Shown: in pieces, positions 17,671 through 26,423 of the stretch | How the letters are laid out: each line of letters begins with the position of its first letter | Position numbering within the stretch: the first letter of the stretch is position 1 | Assembly (NCBI GenBank): GCA_019636945.1 | Contig: JAHBWO010000021.1 | Location: forward strand, 1-42,333 | Origin: Nitrospira sp. | GTDB lineage: Bacteria; Nitrospirota; Nitrospiria; Nitrospirales; Nitrospiraceae | DNA: 42,333 bases | Direction: 5' to 3' | Made by a program: the position numbers and the translations under genes | The notes under the pieces: model-generated | Told to the model about the DNA's origin: nothing | Database searches by the model: none | What the model saw: only the letters and a program-made list of their open reading frames with translations

Positions 17671-18504
17671 ATGAACTTCGACGGTCATACATTATCTTGC
17701 GTATGCAAGGCTTTCGGATGGAATCAGGTATGGAGAACTTTTGGTCTTGGGCTGATTCTTCTCAACCTTGTAGCTTGTCGTGCGTTTGATCTGCTTGGTG
17801 ATCCAAAGATGTCGGATCTTCAGCTCACGGCCGATGTGCTCAATGGATCATTGAAAGATGCACAGCGCACGATGGCGGAATTGCGTGCAGAGGTCGAGGT
17901 GCGAAACCAGGAATTGGCCGAGGCTCAGGTGGTTCGGGCGCAGCTTGACGGGCGCGTTCGAGAAGCAGAGCGCCGATTGAGCGAGGCTCGACATGTGATT
18001 GGTTTGCAACGGGAAGAGTTAGCTGAGTCCAGGGCTGATCGAGAGCGAATCGCACGGACGGGAGCAATACTCCAGAGCCAGCTCAAACAGCTACGAAAGC
18101 AACTATCACGGATCGAGAAGCAAGCGGCTGGAAGTGTTGCTCCAACAATCATGGATCTTCCGGTAGAGAAGCAGCTGAGATCAGTGCCGGTAGGCATGAA
18201 AGCGGCCGTCTCGTTCAGCGATTCTCCAGACGGCCGTCAAGTCCTCTCACCATTGGATGAGGCGATGTCTGGCCAAAATTCGGTTGACCGAGAAGAGGTT
18301 CCAACTCAATCATTGATGCTTGCCACACGATCACAAATCGTGATCAAGCACGGAGATACACTCTGGAGCCTTGCCCAACGATATCATACCTCCGTGCGTC
18401 AGCTTATGGCTCTCAATGCGCTCTCCACAGATTATATTCAAGCGGGGCAGAATCTTTGGTTGCCGGAGTCGGTTGCTGATGGATCAGAAGCCGAACGAAG
18501 GTAG
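17671..18504 (+). CDS. LysM-domain coiled-coil lipoprotein
   Basis: The ATG at 17671 follows the gspG-like stop by 7 bases and gives 277 residues. A signal peptide is followed by lipobox LVAC (Cys about 36). Residues about 50-170 form a long heptad-rich coiled coil (many Glu/Arg/Leu, for example LREELAESRADRER-like heptads). A C-terminal LysM domain at about 227-265 begins GDTLWSLAQRYHTS. LysM binds peptidoglycan glycans, so the protein could tether the secretion complex to the cell wall, much as FimV-like or TsaP-like proteins do for type IV pili. That role is inference from domain content and operon position. Confidence 0.85.
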   Translation: MNFDGHTLSCVCKAFGWNQVWRTFGLGLILLNLVACRAFDLLGDPKMSDLQLTADVLNGSLKDAQRTMAELRAEVEVRNQELAEAQVVRAQLDGRVREAERRLSEARHVIGLQREELAESRADRERIARTGAILQSQLKQLRKQLSRIEKQAAGSVAPTIMDLPVEKQLRSVPVGMKAAVSFSDSPDGRQVLSPLDEAMSGQNSVDREEVPTQSLMLATRSQIVIKHGDTLWSLAQRYHTSVRQLMALNALSTDYIQAGQNLWLPESVADGSEAERR

Positions 18505-18548
18505 TCCTGTTTGGGCAATTCGCTGATCGGGGGTGAAGGGCCTGAGCT

Positions 18549-19763
18549 ATGGCAGTATTTGCATACCGAGTCGCACGATCTGACGGATCCATGATCCAAG
18601 GCTCTCTGGAAGGAGACGGGGAAGCGGCCGTTCGCGCGAAACTCGAATCACAAGGACTGCTGGTTTTTACGCTCCATCGCCATGGAGCCAACTCACTACC
18701 AAACCCACGATCGTGGTCGTTCGGTGGGCTTCCTCTCGGGCAGTTCATGATCTTTAATCAGGAGTTGTTGGCGCTTATAAAGTCCGGGTTGCCGATCTTA
18801 CGAGTCTGGGACTTGTTGATCGATCGTGCGGCGCATCCAGGATTTCGACAGGTGTTGCGAGAAGTGAAGGAAGATATCAGAAGTGGTGCCTCTGCTTCGG
18901 AGGCATTGGCAAAACATACCTCGTATTTCCCAGATCTCTACGTGGCGACCATCAAGGCAGGTGAGCAGTCTGGCAATCTTTCGGAGGTGTTGCAGCGATA
19001 TGTTGCCTATCTGAAACTGATGATCGGGCTTCGTCAGAAAATGACAAAGGCGATTTCCTATCCGATCTTCCTCATTGTGATCGGCATGGCCGTGATCGGA
19101 TTCTTGGTGGCCTATGTGATGCCGACGTTTGTTTCCGTCTACGGAGAGACGGGGAAGACCTTGCCATGGGCAACTCAGCTGCTGTTGCAGCTGGTTGTAC
19201 ATGCAGAGGTATGGGGCTTGGCTGCGACGATCGGCCTGGCCGGTGTAATGCTTGGAATTCGCACCTATTATGCCACTTCTGTAGGGCAGCTTACGATTGA
19301 CCGTTTCATACTGAATCTTCCATTGGTGGGAACGGTAGCGGTTGAGCATAACACCGTGCAGTTCACGAGAACATTGGGGACCATTTTGGCCGGAGGAACC
19401 CCGCTTGTAGATGCGTTACAGGGTGCACGGGCAGCCGTCTCAAATCGCTTCATCTCCTCTCGTTTGGCTGGAGCCGTTGAGGAAATTCGAGAGGGAACAA
19501 CCTTAGCGGATGCCTTGGCGCGCTGTCAGGTACTGCCCAAGCTTGTGATTGAAATGTTGTCGGTCGGTGAAGAGACGGGGGCACTGGAATCCATGCTGAA
19601 GGATGTGGCGGAATTTTACGAAGCAGATATTGATACACGGCTCGGCCAGCTTACGACTTGGATGGAGCCGGCGTTGTTACTTGTGATGGGAGTCCTGGTG
19701 GGCGGGATTGTGATTGTGATGTATCTTCCTGTTTTTCAGATGGCTGGAACTGTGGGTGGGTAG
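18549..19763 (+). CDS. gspF: inner-membrane platform protein GspF/PilC
   Basis: 404 residues with two GspF domains (about 68-190 and 270-393) and three membrane helices (near 168-190, 218-240 and 372-395), the usual length and layout. The N-terminal cytosolic region starts FAYRVARSDG, matching the family's opening motif. The protein is the platform that couples the ATPase to pilin extraction. It lies directly upstream of the ATPase gene, the reverse of the common gspE-gspF order. Confidence 0.93.
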   Translation: MAVFAYRVARSDGSMIQGSLEGDGEAAVRAKLESQGLLVFTLHRHGANSLPNPRSWSFGGLPLGQFMIFNQELLALIKSGLPILRVWDLLIDRAAHPGFRQVLREVKEDIRSGASASEALAKHTSYFPDLYVATIKAGEQSGNLSEVLQRYVAYLKLMIGLRQKMTKAISYPIFLIVIGMAVIGFLVAYVMPTFVSVYGETGKTLPWATQLLLQLVVHAEVWGLAATIGLAGVMLGIRTYYATSVGQLTIDRFILNLPLVGTVAVEHNTVQFTRTLGTILAGGTPLVDALQGARAAVSNRFISSRLAGAVEEIREGTTLADALARCQVLPKLVIEMLSVGEETGALESMLKDVAEFYEADIDTRLGQLTTWMEPALLLVMGVLVGGIVIVMYLPVFQMAGTVGG

Positions 19764-19812
19764 ATAGACCGTAAGAGTGAGGGAGCATCGATGAGGTTTC
19801 GGGAGCCTGTGT

Positions 19813-21540
19813 ATGTCGCGTAGCCTAGCGCGGCCCAGCTTGGCAGAGGTCTTGGTCGGTCAGGGTGTGCTTACGAGGCACAAGGTGGAAGAGGTCTTTC
19901 TCCGCGTGAAGGGAGTGCCAGCTGCCTTGGGGAAGGCTTTGATCGATGCCGGACTTCTGTCGGAAGACCAGCTCGCTCATGCGCTAGCCAGTCAATACGG
20001 GCTGACGTACGATCCATTGACGAACTTTCGGGTCGCTCCTCAGTACTATGAGTCCATCTCGATCAAATGGATGCAGCGCGTTCCTTTTGTGCCTCTGCAC
20101 GAGCAGGCAGGGGTGCTGACGATTGCCGTCGCGGAACCTCACAACCTGCTTGGACTGGACGAACTGGAACTATTGATAGGAAAACCGTTGGAGCTGGTTG
20201 TCAGCTCCAGAAGTGCCATCTTGGCGGCGTTGGAACGCAGTGAGGGGTCGAGTCAAGTACTCCGCGAGTTTGAAGCGGAGTATCGATCGGTCTTGGTTAA
20301 AGAAGATGAGCGAGGGGAAGAGATACTCGCGCTGGATCATGCCGGAGAAGACCAAAGTCCGACGGTCAAACTGCTGGACTCAATTCTATTGAACGCCATG
20401 CAACGCCGAGCGAGCGATATCCATATTGAGGCGGCGGATCGTGCGACCAATGTCAAATTGCGTGTCGATGGGATTCTGGTTCCGGCCATGGATCCATTGG
20501 ACATTCGATTGCACGCGCCCCTGGTGTCTCGTCTCAAAGTCATGTCGGAGCTCGATATTGCGGAGCGCCGTGTTCCGCAAGACGGAAGTTTCCGTATGAG
20601 GTTGGATCGAAAAACAGTGGATTTCCGCGTGTCCATATTGCCGAGTGTCTTTGGGGAGTCTGTGGTCATCAGAATCCTGGATCGAGATTCCATTGCGACC
20701 GGAGTCTCGGACTTGAAGCTTGAGCGGCTTGGCTTCAATCCGGAAGATCTGAAGCGATTTCGAAAATCGATCACGCGCCCGCATGGCATGGTGTTGGTGA
20801 CCGGGCCGACTGGAAGCGGGAAGACCACAACCTTGTATGCCGCTATCTCGGAAATGAACACGATGGAAGACAAGCTGATCACGATCGAAGATCCGGTCGA
20901 ATACCAGCTGTCGGGCGTGGTGCAGATTCCGGTGAATGAAAAAAAGGGGCTCACCTTTGCCAGAGGTCTTCGGTCTGTTCTCCGTCATGATCCGGATAAG
21001 ATTATGGTCGGCGAAATTCGCGATGCTGAAACCGCGCAGATCGCTATTCAGTCCGCCCTAACAGGACACCTAGTGCTTACGACGGTTCATGCGAACAACG
21101 TCTTTGATGTCATTGGCCGGTTCGCTTCGATGGGGATTGACGCCTATAATTTTCTGGCCGCTCTCAACTGCGTGCTGGCGCAACGATTGGTTCGAATCCT
21201 GTGTCCGTCGTGCCGGACTCCCATGAAAGCCCAGCAGGCTCTGATTGAGGAGTCAGGGTTGGACTATAACCAATACAAGGACACGCTATTTTACGAAGGA
21301 ACAGGGTGTCCGCAATGTCATGGGACTGGATACCGAGGGAGAAAATGCATCACGGAATTTCTGGATTTGACAGACGAGATCAAGGAGATGATTCACGCGG
21401 AGCGCCCCCTCTCGGAAATTAGATATCGAGCGGTCACTGATGGAATGATTACGCTTCGGCAGTCGGCTCTCAAAAAGGTCTTGAACGGCGAGACATCCCT
21501 TCGCGAGATCAATCGCGTCACGTTCAGCGAGGAAGGCTAG
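19813..21540 (+). CDS. gspE: secretion/pilus assembly ATPase GspE/PilB
   Basis: 575 residues. An N-terminal MshEN/T2SSE_N domain carries two tandem 24-residue motifs (9-32 and 38-61). The core ATPase has Walker A GPTGSGKT at 331-338, an Asp-box ITIEDPVEY, Walker B VGEIRDAETA and His box. A zinc site of C464, C467, C499 and C502 (CPSC...CPQC) is intact, as in GspE/PilB extension ATPases and unlike PilT. In MshE-type proteins the N-terminal motifs bind cyclic di-GMP through a leading Arg. Here Ser9 and Ala38 occupy those places, so binding may be lost. The start is an ATG with a weak GGGAG upstream. Confidence 0.95.
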   Translation: MSRSLARPSLAEVLVGQGVLTRHKVEEVFLRVKGVPAALGKALIDAGLLSEDQLAHALASQYGLTYDPLTNFRVAPQYYESISIKWMQRVPFVPLHEQAGVLTIAVAEPHNLLGLDELELLIGKPLELVVSSRSAILAALERSEGSSQVLREFEAEYRSVLVKEDERGEEILALDHAGEDQSPTVKLLDSILLNAMQRRASDIHIEAADRATNVKLRVDGILVPAMDPLDIRLHAPLVSRLKVMSELDIAERRVPQDGSFRMRLDRKTVDFRVSILPSVFGESVVIRILDRDSIATGVSDLKLERLGFNPEDLKRFRKSITRPHGMVLVTGPTGSGKTTTLYAAISEMNTMEDKLITIEDPVEYQLSGVVQIPVNEKKGLTFARGLRSVLRHDPDKIMVGEIRDAETAQIAIQSALTGHLVLTTVHANNVFDVIGRFASMGIDAYNFLAALNCVLAQRLVRILCPSCRTPMKAQQALIEESGLDYNQYKDTLFYEGTGCPQCHGTGYRGRKCITEFLDLTDEIKEMIHAERPLSEIRYRAVTDGMITLRQSALKKVLNGETSLREINRVTFSEEG

Positions 21541-21544
21541 TGAA

Positions 21545-22540
21545 ATGTGGGATTTGCTCGGGCGTCGTCCGCGACGGTGTTTAAAATTTGGCACTGACTG
21601 GCTCGGATGGGCGGAGTGTGAGCGAAGCTGGAGTGGGCGCCTTCACCAGAGATACGGCATGTCTCCCCTTCAAGTAGGAACGATCAAGTCTTCACCCACA
21701 GTTGACAATGTGTCACAAGCATCGATATTGGCTCCGCAGATTCGTGCATTAACCGGCGCAGATGAGAAGCGTTGTATCAAGAGAGGAGCCTTCTTGTCAG
21801 AACTTCCTCGGCGCATCGCGGTTTTGCTTCCTGATACGGCGGTGCGAACGGCCGTTCTGCATCTCGATCAGGTTCCAACCAGACGTGAGGAGTGCGATGC
21901 GTTGATTCGGTGGCGATTGGGGCAAGAACAGATCTTTCCGCTGACTAACGCGAAGGTTGTGTCGCAGGTCTTTAGTGGTCATGGTGAAGGTCCGGAGCAT
22001 CGGTACACGGTTCTGGCTGTGGCCATTCAGGAGTCGATCCTCAGGCAATACGAATCACTCTGTGAATCAGCTGGACTGACTCCTTCCGAGGTGGGAATCA
22101 CCAGTTTGCGGCTGGTTGATCTCTGGAAAAGGATTTCACGGGGAACGAGCTGGGTAGGTCAGGACTTGTTGTGGATTACACTATCCGATCGATCGCTGAC
22201 AATCATGATCTTTCAGCGAGGGCGAATCGCATTTTACCGATGCAAACTGTTGGGCCTGGATGCATCGGAGATAGCGGCCAGTGTCGATTCCCTGAACAGG
22301 GTCCTTGACGAATGCCGTGCTTCGCTCGAGATCTGTCAACAGCAGTATCCTTCGATTGACATTCATGATGCGGTGATCTGCGCGGATGGGGAGATAGACT
22401 CGTTGCAATCAGAGCTTCAGGAACAACTTCAACTTGTCGCCCAACAGTTCAGTTGGAAGTCGGTCGAGAAGCTTGGATGGGGGGCGAAAGGGAGCCAGCA
22501 AGGCATGGCGTCACTGGTCGCAATTGCAGGGGTCTCATAG
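21545..22540 (+). CDS. PilM/MshI-like actin-fold assembly protein
   Basis: 331 residues starting 4 bases after the gspE-like stop. The fold pattern, position before PilN/PilO-like genes and motifs such as RIAVLLPDTAVRTAVL and EVGITSLRLVDLW fit the cytosolic PilM/MshI/GspL-N family that anchors the inner-membrane PilN-PilO complex. The phosphate-1 loop is degenerate (LKFGTDWLGWAE), so nucleotide binding is doubtful. This is common for MshI-type members. It is probably translationally coupled in the operon. Confidence 0.75.
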   Translation: MWDLLGRRPRRCLKFGTDWLGWAECERSWSGRLHQRYGMSPLQVGTIKSSPTVDNVSQASILAPQIRALTGADEKRCIKRGAFLSELPRRIAVLLPDTAVRTAVLHLDQVPTRREECDALIRWRLGQEQIFPLTNAKVVSQVFSGHGEGPEHRYTVLAVAIQESILRQYESLCESAGLTPSEVGITSLRLVDLWKRISRGTSWVGQDLLWITLSDRSLTIMIFQRGRIAFYRCKLLGLDASEIAASVDSLNRVLDECRASLEICQQQYPSIDIHDAVICADGEIDSLQSELQEQLQLVAQQFSWKSVEKLGWGAKGSQQGMASLVAIAGVS

Positions 22541-22541
22541 C

Positions 22542-23171
22542 ATGGCTCTGAAGAGGTCGTGGAGCACATGGCCCGTTGAATTCTTTGGGCAGACGGGATC
22601 ATGGAATCATGCCGGACGGCAGTTCGAGATCAACCTATCCAGCCGGTATCGCGCGGAGATGGCAACTTATCGGACATGGTTGATCAGTGGATGCATCGGA
22701 CTTCTCTTGGGTATCACCTGGAATATCTGGCAAGGAGTCTTGATCTATGAGGAGAGCCAGATCATTGAGGGTGAACTGGAGCGAGTTCGTCAACTGGATC
22801 ATCTGGTGATAGCTGAGGCCAAGAATGAGGGGATTGACCTATCCGAAGGTGCGTTGAAACGATTGTCCTCCGAAGTTGATCTGGCGAATCAGTTGCTCGA
22901 AAAGCGGACATTCTCTTGGACCACGTTTTTAACGGAATTGGAGCAAGCGATCCCTCCACGCCTCTCGCTCACGAGTATTCATCTTGATCAGGCTGGCAAG
23001 ACCGTTCAGCTCACTGGAACTGCGACGAACCTGGAAGAGGTTACGGCTTTTACGGTTGGACTCCAAAATCATGCTACGTTCAAGAATCCGGTGTTGGCTC
23101 AGCACCGAGTCGGGTCGAGTGGGATGGTGGAATTTGATGTGACGGTGCAGTACCGGCAACCCGGAGTGTGA
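22542..23171 (+). CDS. PilN-like inner-membrane assembly protein
   Basis: The ATG at 22542 directly follows the PilM-like stop (TAG at 22538-22540) and gives 209 residues. It has a cytosolic N-terminus with FEINLSSRYR (the PilN-type INLL-like peptide that docks on PilM), one transmembrane helix at about 44-64, a periplasmic coiled coil and a ferredoxin-like C-terminal domain. FLTELEQAIPPRLSLTSIHL is the classic PilN/GspL motif. An in-frame upstream extension lies inside the PilM-like gene and is not needed. Confidence 0.85.
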   Translation: MALKRSWSTWPVEFFGQTGSWNHAGRQFEINLSSRYRAEMATYRTWLISGCIGLLLGITWNIWQGVLIYEESQIIEGELERVRQLDHLVIAEAKNEGIDLSEGALKRLSSEVDLANQLLEKRTFSWTTFLTELEQAIPPRLSLTSIHLDQAGKTVQLTGTATNLEEVTAFTVGLQNHATFKNPVLAQHRVGSSGMVEFDVTVQYRQPGV

Positions 23172-23174
23172 AGA

Positions 23175-23747
23175 GTGAAAGAACGTCTGATTGCTCTATT
23201 GCAGAACCCCTTTGCCCCGTTGCTACCGTGGGGTGTCCTGGCAATTGGGCTACTCGTGGTGCTGATTGTCGTGCATGCTGTTGGGCTGGCAAATCTCCAA
23301 GTGAAGCGACAACGGGTAGAGACAGAATGGGGAACTATGCGCCAGTCGTTGGTGCATCACCGAGAAGCGAGGAACGCCACCAAGGATCTGATTCAGGTAT
23401 GGGCGTTGCTTCCCAGTGAGCGAGACTTTAGCCCATTGGCGCTGGGAATTTCGGATGAGGCCAAGCGTGAGGGGGTCGTCCTGCCTGCATTGTCCTACAA
23501 GACGGAGCCTACCACTGTCGCCCATACGACCAAAGGGTTGTTACAAGGGTCGATGAGTGGGCGATACGAGGATCTCCGTCGATTCATTCATGACCTGGAG
23601 ACGGCAGACGAATTGTTGCTCATTGAGGACTTGGAGTTGAATCGAATCGGAGGTCTACAGAGTGCGGTTCTGACTTTCAATATTAAAATTGCAACCTATC
23701 TCAGAGCGGAACACGAAAAACGGAACCCGCAGGAGACGACTCACTAG
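23175..23747 (+). CDS. PilO-like inner-membrane assembly protein
   Basis: GTG start at 23175, 3 bases after the PilN-like gene. 190 residues with a short cytosolic N-terminus, one membrane helix at about 16-37, a coiled coil, and a C-terminal ferredoxin-like domain with GSMSGRYEDLRRFIHDLET, the hallmark PilO segment. It should dimerise with the PilN-like protein in the periplasm to make the alignment complex under the secretin. Confidence 0.87.
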   Translation: MKERLIALLQNPFAPLLPWGVLAIGLLVVLIVVHAVGLANLQVKRQRVETEWGTMRQSLVHHREARNATKDLIQVWALLPSERDFSPLALGISDEAKREGVVLPALSYKTEPTTVAHTTKGLLQGSMSGRYEDLRRFIHDLETADELLLIEDLELNRIGGLQSAVLTFNIKIATYLRAEHEKRNPQETTH

Positions 23748-23749
23748 CC

Positions 23750-24337
23750 ATGGATGCAACGAAGAAAGTGATGATGGCAGGTTCGCTGATCCTCGTATGG
23801 GCCACGTTGGCAGTTTTGCAGTGGAATTTGCTGGAAGCGCCAGTTCGTGTCCCCTTGACCAATGTCACAGGCCCAGCAACGGGAGGTCGTCAGTTGGATG
23901 GAAGAGGGGGAGGGTTGCAGGTCAATCTGAGTCTGCTCAAGGCCACAGAGATGGAACGTGACACCACGTATATGATGCCTCGAAATATTTTCTCAATGAC
24001 GGCTGTCGAGGGGACACTCCCGGTGAATGCTGACGTGGTTGTGCTCAATCAGGAAGAGACACCTGCAACGGGGATCCTCGTGGATCAGGGGGGGGACACA
24101 GAGTCGGGGCCGTTCAGATATTTGGGGTTTTTGCGCATGGGAGAGGGGCCACGGAACAGTCAGTCTGTGGCGGTACTTCGAAAAGATGACGAAGTCTTGG
24201 TGCTCAAGGTCGGTGATCGCATTGACGAGCGTCTGGTGCTTAAAAAGATCACCCCTGAGAGCGTGACGGTGCGAGATGCTGGTACACGGACAGAACAAAC
24301 GGTCGCACTGTCAGACGAGGTGGATGGTCAGGAGTGA
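23750..24337 (+). CDS. PilP/GspC-like periplasmic linker protein
   Basis: 195 residues starting 2 bases after the PilO-like stop. A single hydrophobic helix at about 9-27 anchors it; there is no lipobox, unlike canonical PilP. The C-terminal 80 residues form a small beta-domain (FRYLGFLRMG, LVLKVGDRIDERLVLKKITPESVTV) with the PilP/GspC homology-region pattern that contacts secretin N-domains. Together with the PilM-, PilN- and PilO-like genes this completes an alignment complex. The central part is low-complexity and probably a flexible linker. Confidence 0.78.
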   Translation: MDATKKVMMAGSLILVWATLAVLQWNLLEAPVRVPLTNVTGPATGGRQLDGRGGGLQVNLSLLKATEMERDTTYMMPRNIFSMTAVEGTLPVNADVVVLNQEETPATGILVDQGGDTESGPFRYLGFLRMGEGPRNSQSVAVLRKDDEVLVLKVGDRIDERLVLKKITPESVTVRDAGTRTEQTVALSDEVDGQE

Positions 24338-24344
24338 CATAAAG

Positions 24345-24887
24345 ATGAGGCGTTCTGCAGCATGGCCGAGAGGGACGGAGACAGGATTTTCCTATCTCAT
24401 GGTTATGATGGCCGTGACCCTCATGGGGCTCTTGATGACCGCCGCCGCGAAGCAGTGGAAGACGATGATCCAACGAGAGCTCGAGATAGATTTGCTGGCC
24501 AAAGGCATGGAGATTCAAGCGGCGTTAGCACTGTACTCGACAACGGCAAAGGCAGGACGGGTCACTCCAGGAGAAGTCTATCCACAAACGCTTGCTGAGC
24601 TGACACGGGCCCCCAAACCGTTTCTCAGGAAGGTGTATCTTGATCCAGTGGGACATGGCGAATGGGAATTTATACGAGCCCCGACGGGAGGGATCATGGG
24701 GGTCCGAAGCAAGAGTAAGCTCAGACCTATCAAGCAGAACAACTTTCCTCAGGTGGTTCGTCATTTCCAGGGCAAACCCACGCACTATGATTGGGTGTTT
24801 CAACATCCCAACCCATCTCAGGGAGGGATGCTTGAGGCAACTATACTGTCCGGTGCGGGACCGGGACGGGTCCCCGTTGTGAAGTAG
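24345..24887 (+). CDS. pseudopilin lacking Glu5
   Basis: 180 residues from the ATG at 24345. A 14-residue basic leader ends in Gly, followed by FSYLMVMMAVTLMGLLMTAA, a prepilin-like helix in which mature position 5 is Met instead of Glu. The C-terminal domain resembles GspG-type pseudopilins (LAELTRAPKPFLRKVYLDPV, then a Gly/Pro-rich loop region). Absence of Glu5 is characteristic of GspK-type tip pseudopilins, though this protein lacks the large GspK alpha-domain. It closes the operon, and no clear terminator follows. Confidence 0.83.
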   Translation: MRRSAAWPRGTETGFSYLMVMMAVTLMGLLMTAAAKQWKTMIQRELEIDLLAKGMEIQAALALYSTTAKAGRVTPGEVYPQTLAELTRAPKPFLRKVYLDPVGHGEWEFIRAPTGGIMGVRSKSKLRPIKQNNFPQVVRHFQGKPTHYDWVFQHPNPSQGGMLEATILSGAGPGRVPVVK

Positions 24888-25119
24888 ACTCTCATTTAGA
24901 TGCCGGTAGGACTTCCGATATTGAGCGTTTGAGCATTCTCAGATTCACGAGTCTGGAGTGTTGAGTGCGTTGAAGATTGAGGGGGCATCCTGGGATTTCG
25001 ACGCATCGTAGGCTTCAGCGGTGCTGACATAAGTGCAATCATGCGGTGTCGAATGTGGCCAAGCCGAAAGTTTCCGCATCCTTTGTGGTGCGTAGTTCAT
25101 AGTAGAAGGAATATGATAT

Positions 25120-26172
25120 ATGCGTGTATTGATAACAGGTGGGGCGGGGTTCTTGGGGAGTCATTTAGCCGAGACGCTCGTTGGTCAAGGGCATCATGTC
25201 ATCAGTATGGACAATCTGAGCACCGGCAAAGTGGAGAACATTGCCCATTTGATGGGGAATGAGTTGTTTTCGTTCGTGAAGTACAACGTCTGTGATTATA
25301 TTCATGTCGAGGGCCATCTTGATGCGGTGATGCATTTTGCCTCTCCTGCGAGTCCCCAGGATTATCTCGACATGCCGATTGCGACGATGAAAGTCGGTGG
25401 ATTGGGAACCCATAAGGCCTTGGGGCTGGCGAAAGCAAAAGGGGCGAGGTTTCTCATCGCAAGCACATCGGAAGTTTATGGGGATCCTCTGGTCAATCCG
25501 CAACCTGAGTCCTACTGGGGGAACGTCAATCCTATTAGCCCACGGGGTGTCTATGATGAGGCTAAGCGCTTTGCCGAGGCAATGACCATGGCGTATCATC
25601 GCTATCATGGTCTTGATACAAGGATCGTCAGAATTTTTAATACGTTCGGACCAAGGATGCGACCGAACGATGGCCGTGTGGTCTCGAATTTCATCGTACA
25701 AGCGATTCAGGGAAAGCCGCTCACGGTGTATGGGGATGGCAATCAAACCAGAAGTTTTTGTTATGTCGATGACCTTGTGCGTGGCATCATTGCCCTGCTC
25801 CTTGTGGATTCCGACAAGACGCTTGAGCAGCGAACCGACCGGAAATCGTTCTTCGGCACGCAGGAGGCCGATCATATCGGCAGTGTTCATGACCCGGTCA
25901 ATATCGGGAATCCGAGAGAACTGACGGTACTGGAGATCGCCAAGGAAATTCTAAAGCTGACGCGCTCGTCGAGTCAGATTTCTCATCATCCCTTGCCGAC
26001 TGATGATCCAAAAGTGAGACGGCCGGATATTACCCGAGCAAAGATGTTTCTAAAATGGGAGCCTCGGGTTGAGCTCGAGGATGCACTCGTGAAAACCATC
26101 CAATACTTTCAAAAGACATTAGAGGGGTTGCTGAAAACCTCCTTGGAATCGCATTCTGCCTCGATTGCTTGA
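25120..26172 (+). CDS. UDP-glucuronate decarboxylase-like extended SDR
   Basis: 350 residues. It has N-terminal NAD-binding [10 protein letters not shown], the conserved MHFASPASP and STSEVYGDP segments, and the catalytic Tyr145-xxx-Lys149 in YDEAK. The [16 protein letters not shown] motif typical of UDP-xylose synthase is also present. The predicted reaction is UDP-glucuronate to UDP-xylose or a related epimerisation. Compared with usual UXS proteins there is an insertion of about 30 residues after the LLLVDSD segment, before PVNIGNP (about 228-260). The ATG follows AGAAGGA. With the TviB-like gene it brackets the secretion operon, suggesting a link to surface polysaccharide. Confidence 0.85.
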   Translation: MRVLITGGAGFLGSHLAETLVGQGHHVISMDNLSTGKVENIAHLMGNELFSFVKYNVCDYIHVEGHLDAVMHFASPASPQDYLDMPIATMKVGGLGTHKALGLAKAKGARFLIASTSEVYGDPLVNPQPESYWGNVNPISPRGVYDEAKRFAEAMTMAYHRYHGLDTRIVRIFNTFGPRMRPNDGRVVSNFIVQAIQGKPLTVYGDGNQTRSFCYVDDLVRGIIALLLVDSDKTLEQRTDRKSFFGTQEADHIGSVHDPVNIGNPRELTVLEIAKEILKLTRSSSQISHHPLPTDDPKVRRPDITRAKMFLKWEPRVELEDALVKTIQYFQKTLEGLLKTSLESHSASIA

Positions 26173-26177
26173 ATCAA

Positions 26178-26197
26178 AGGCTCATGAAGATGAGCTT
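26178..26197 (+). terminator. weak stem-loop after the SDR gene
   Basis: AGGCTCAT pairs with ATGAGCTT around a GAAG loop (about 26178-26197, one G-U pair), 5 bases after the stop at 26172. There is no U-tract, so a Rho-independent terminator is only possible. Confidence 0.3.
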
Positions 26198-26356
26198 GCG
26201 GGATATAGAGGCCGTCTGATTAAGGCTCCGTGCCCGCATCCTGTTATTCCTATCATCGCTAATGAACGATGCCAGCGTCCAGTTTTAGCATTCAGTTAAG
26301 CTGGCAGTCATCAACGGGCTGAAGGTCTTCTCAGGCATCGCACAGTTGTCGAACGC

Positions 26357-26386
26357 TTGACCTCTTTCTTGTCCTCGCGGTATTGT
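26357..26386 (+). promoter_or_regulatory. sigma-70 promoter of proA
   Basis: TTGACC (26357-26362), 18-base spacer, TATTGT (26381-26386). The predicted start of transcription near 26393 leaves a leader of about 30 bases to the ATG at 26424. Both hexamers are good (5/6 and 4/6). Confidence 0.55.
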
Positions 26387-26423
26387 CTGCATCTTTCTCA
26401 ATCGTCAGTCACCGGTGCGAACT

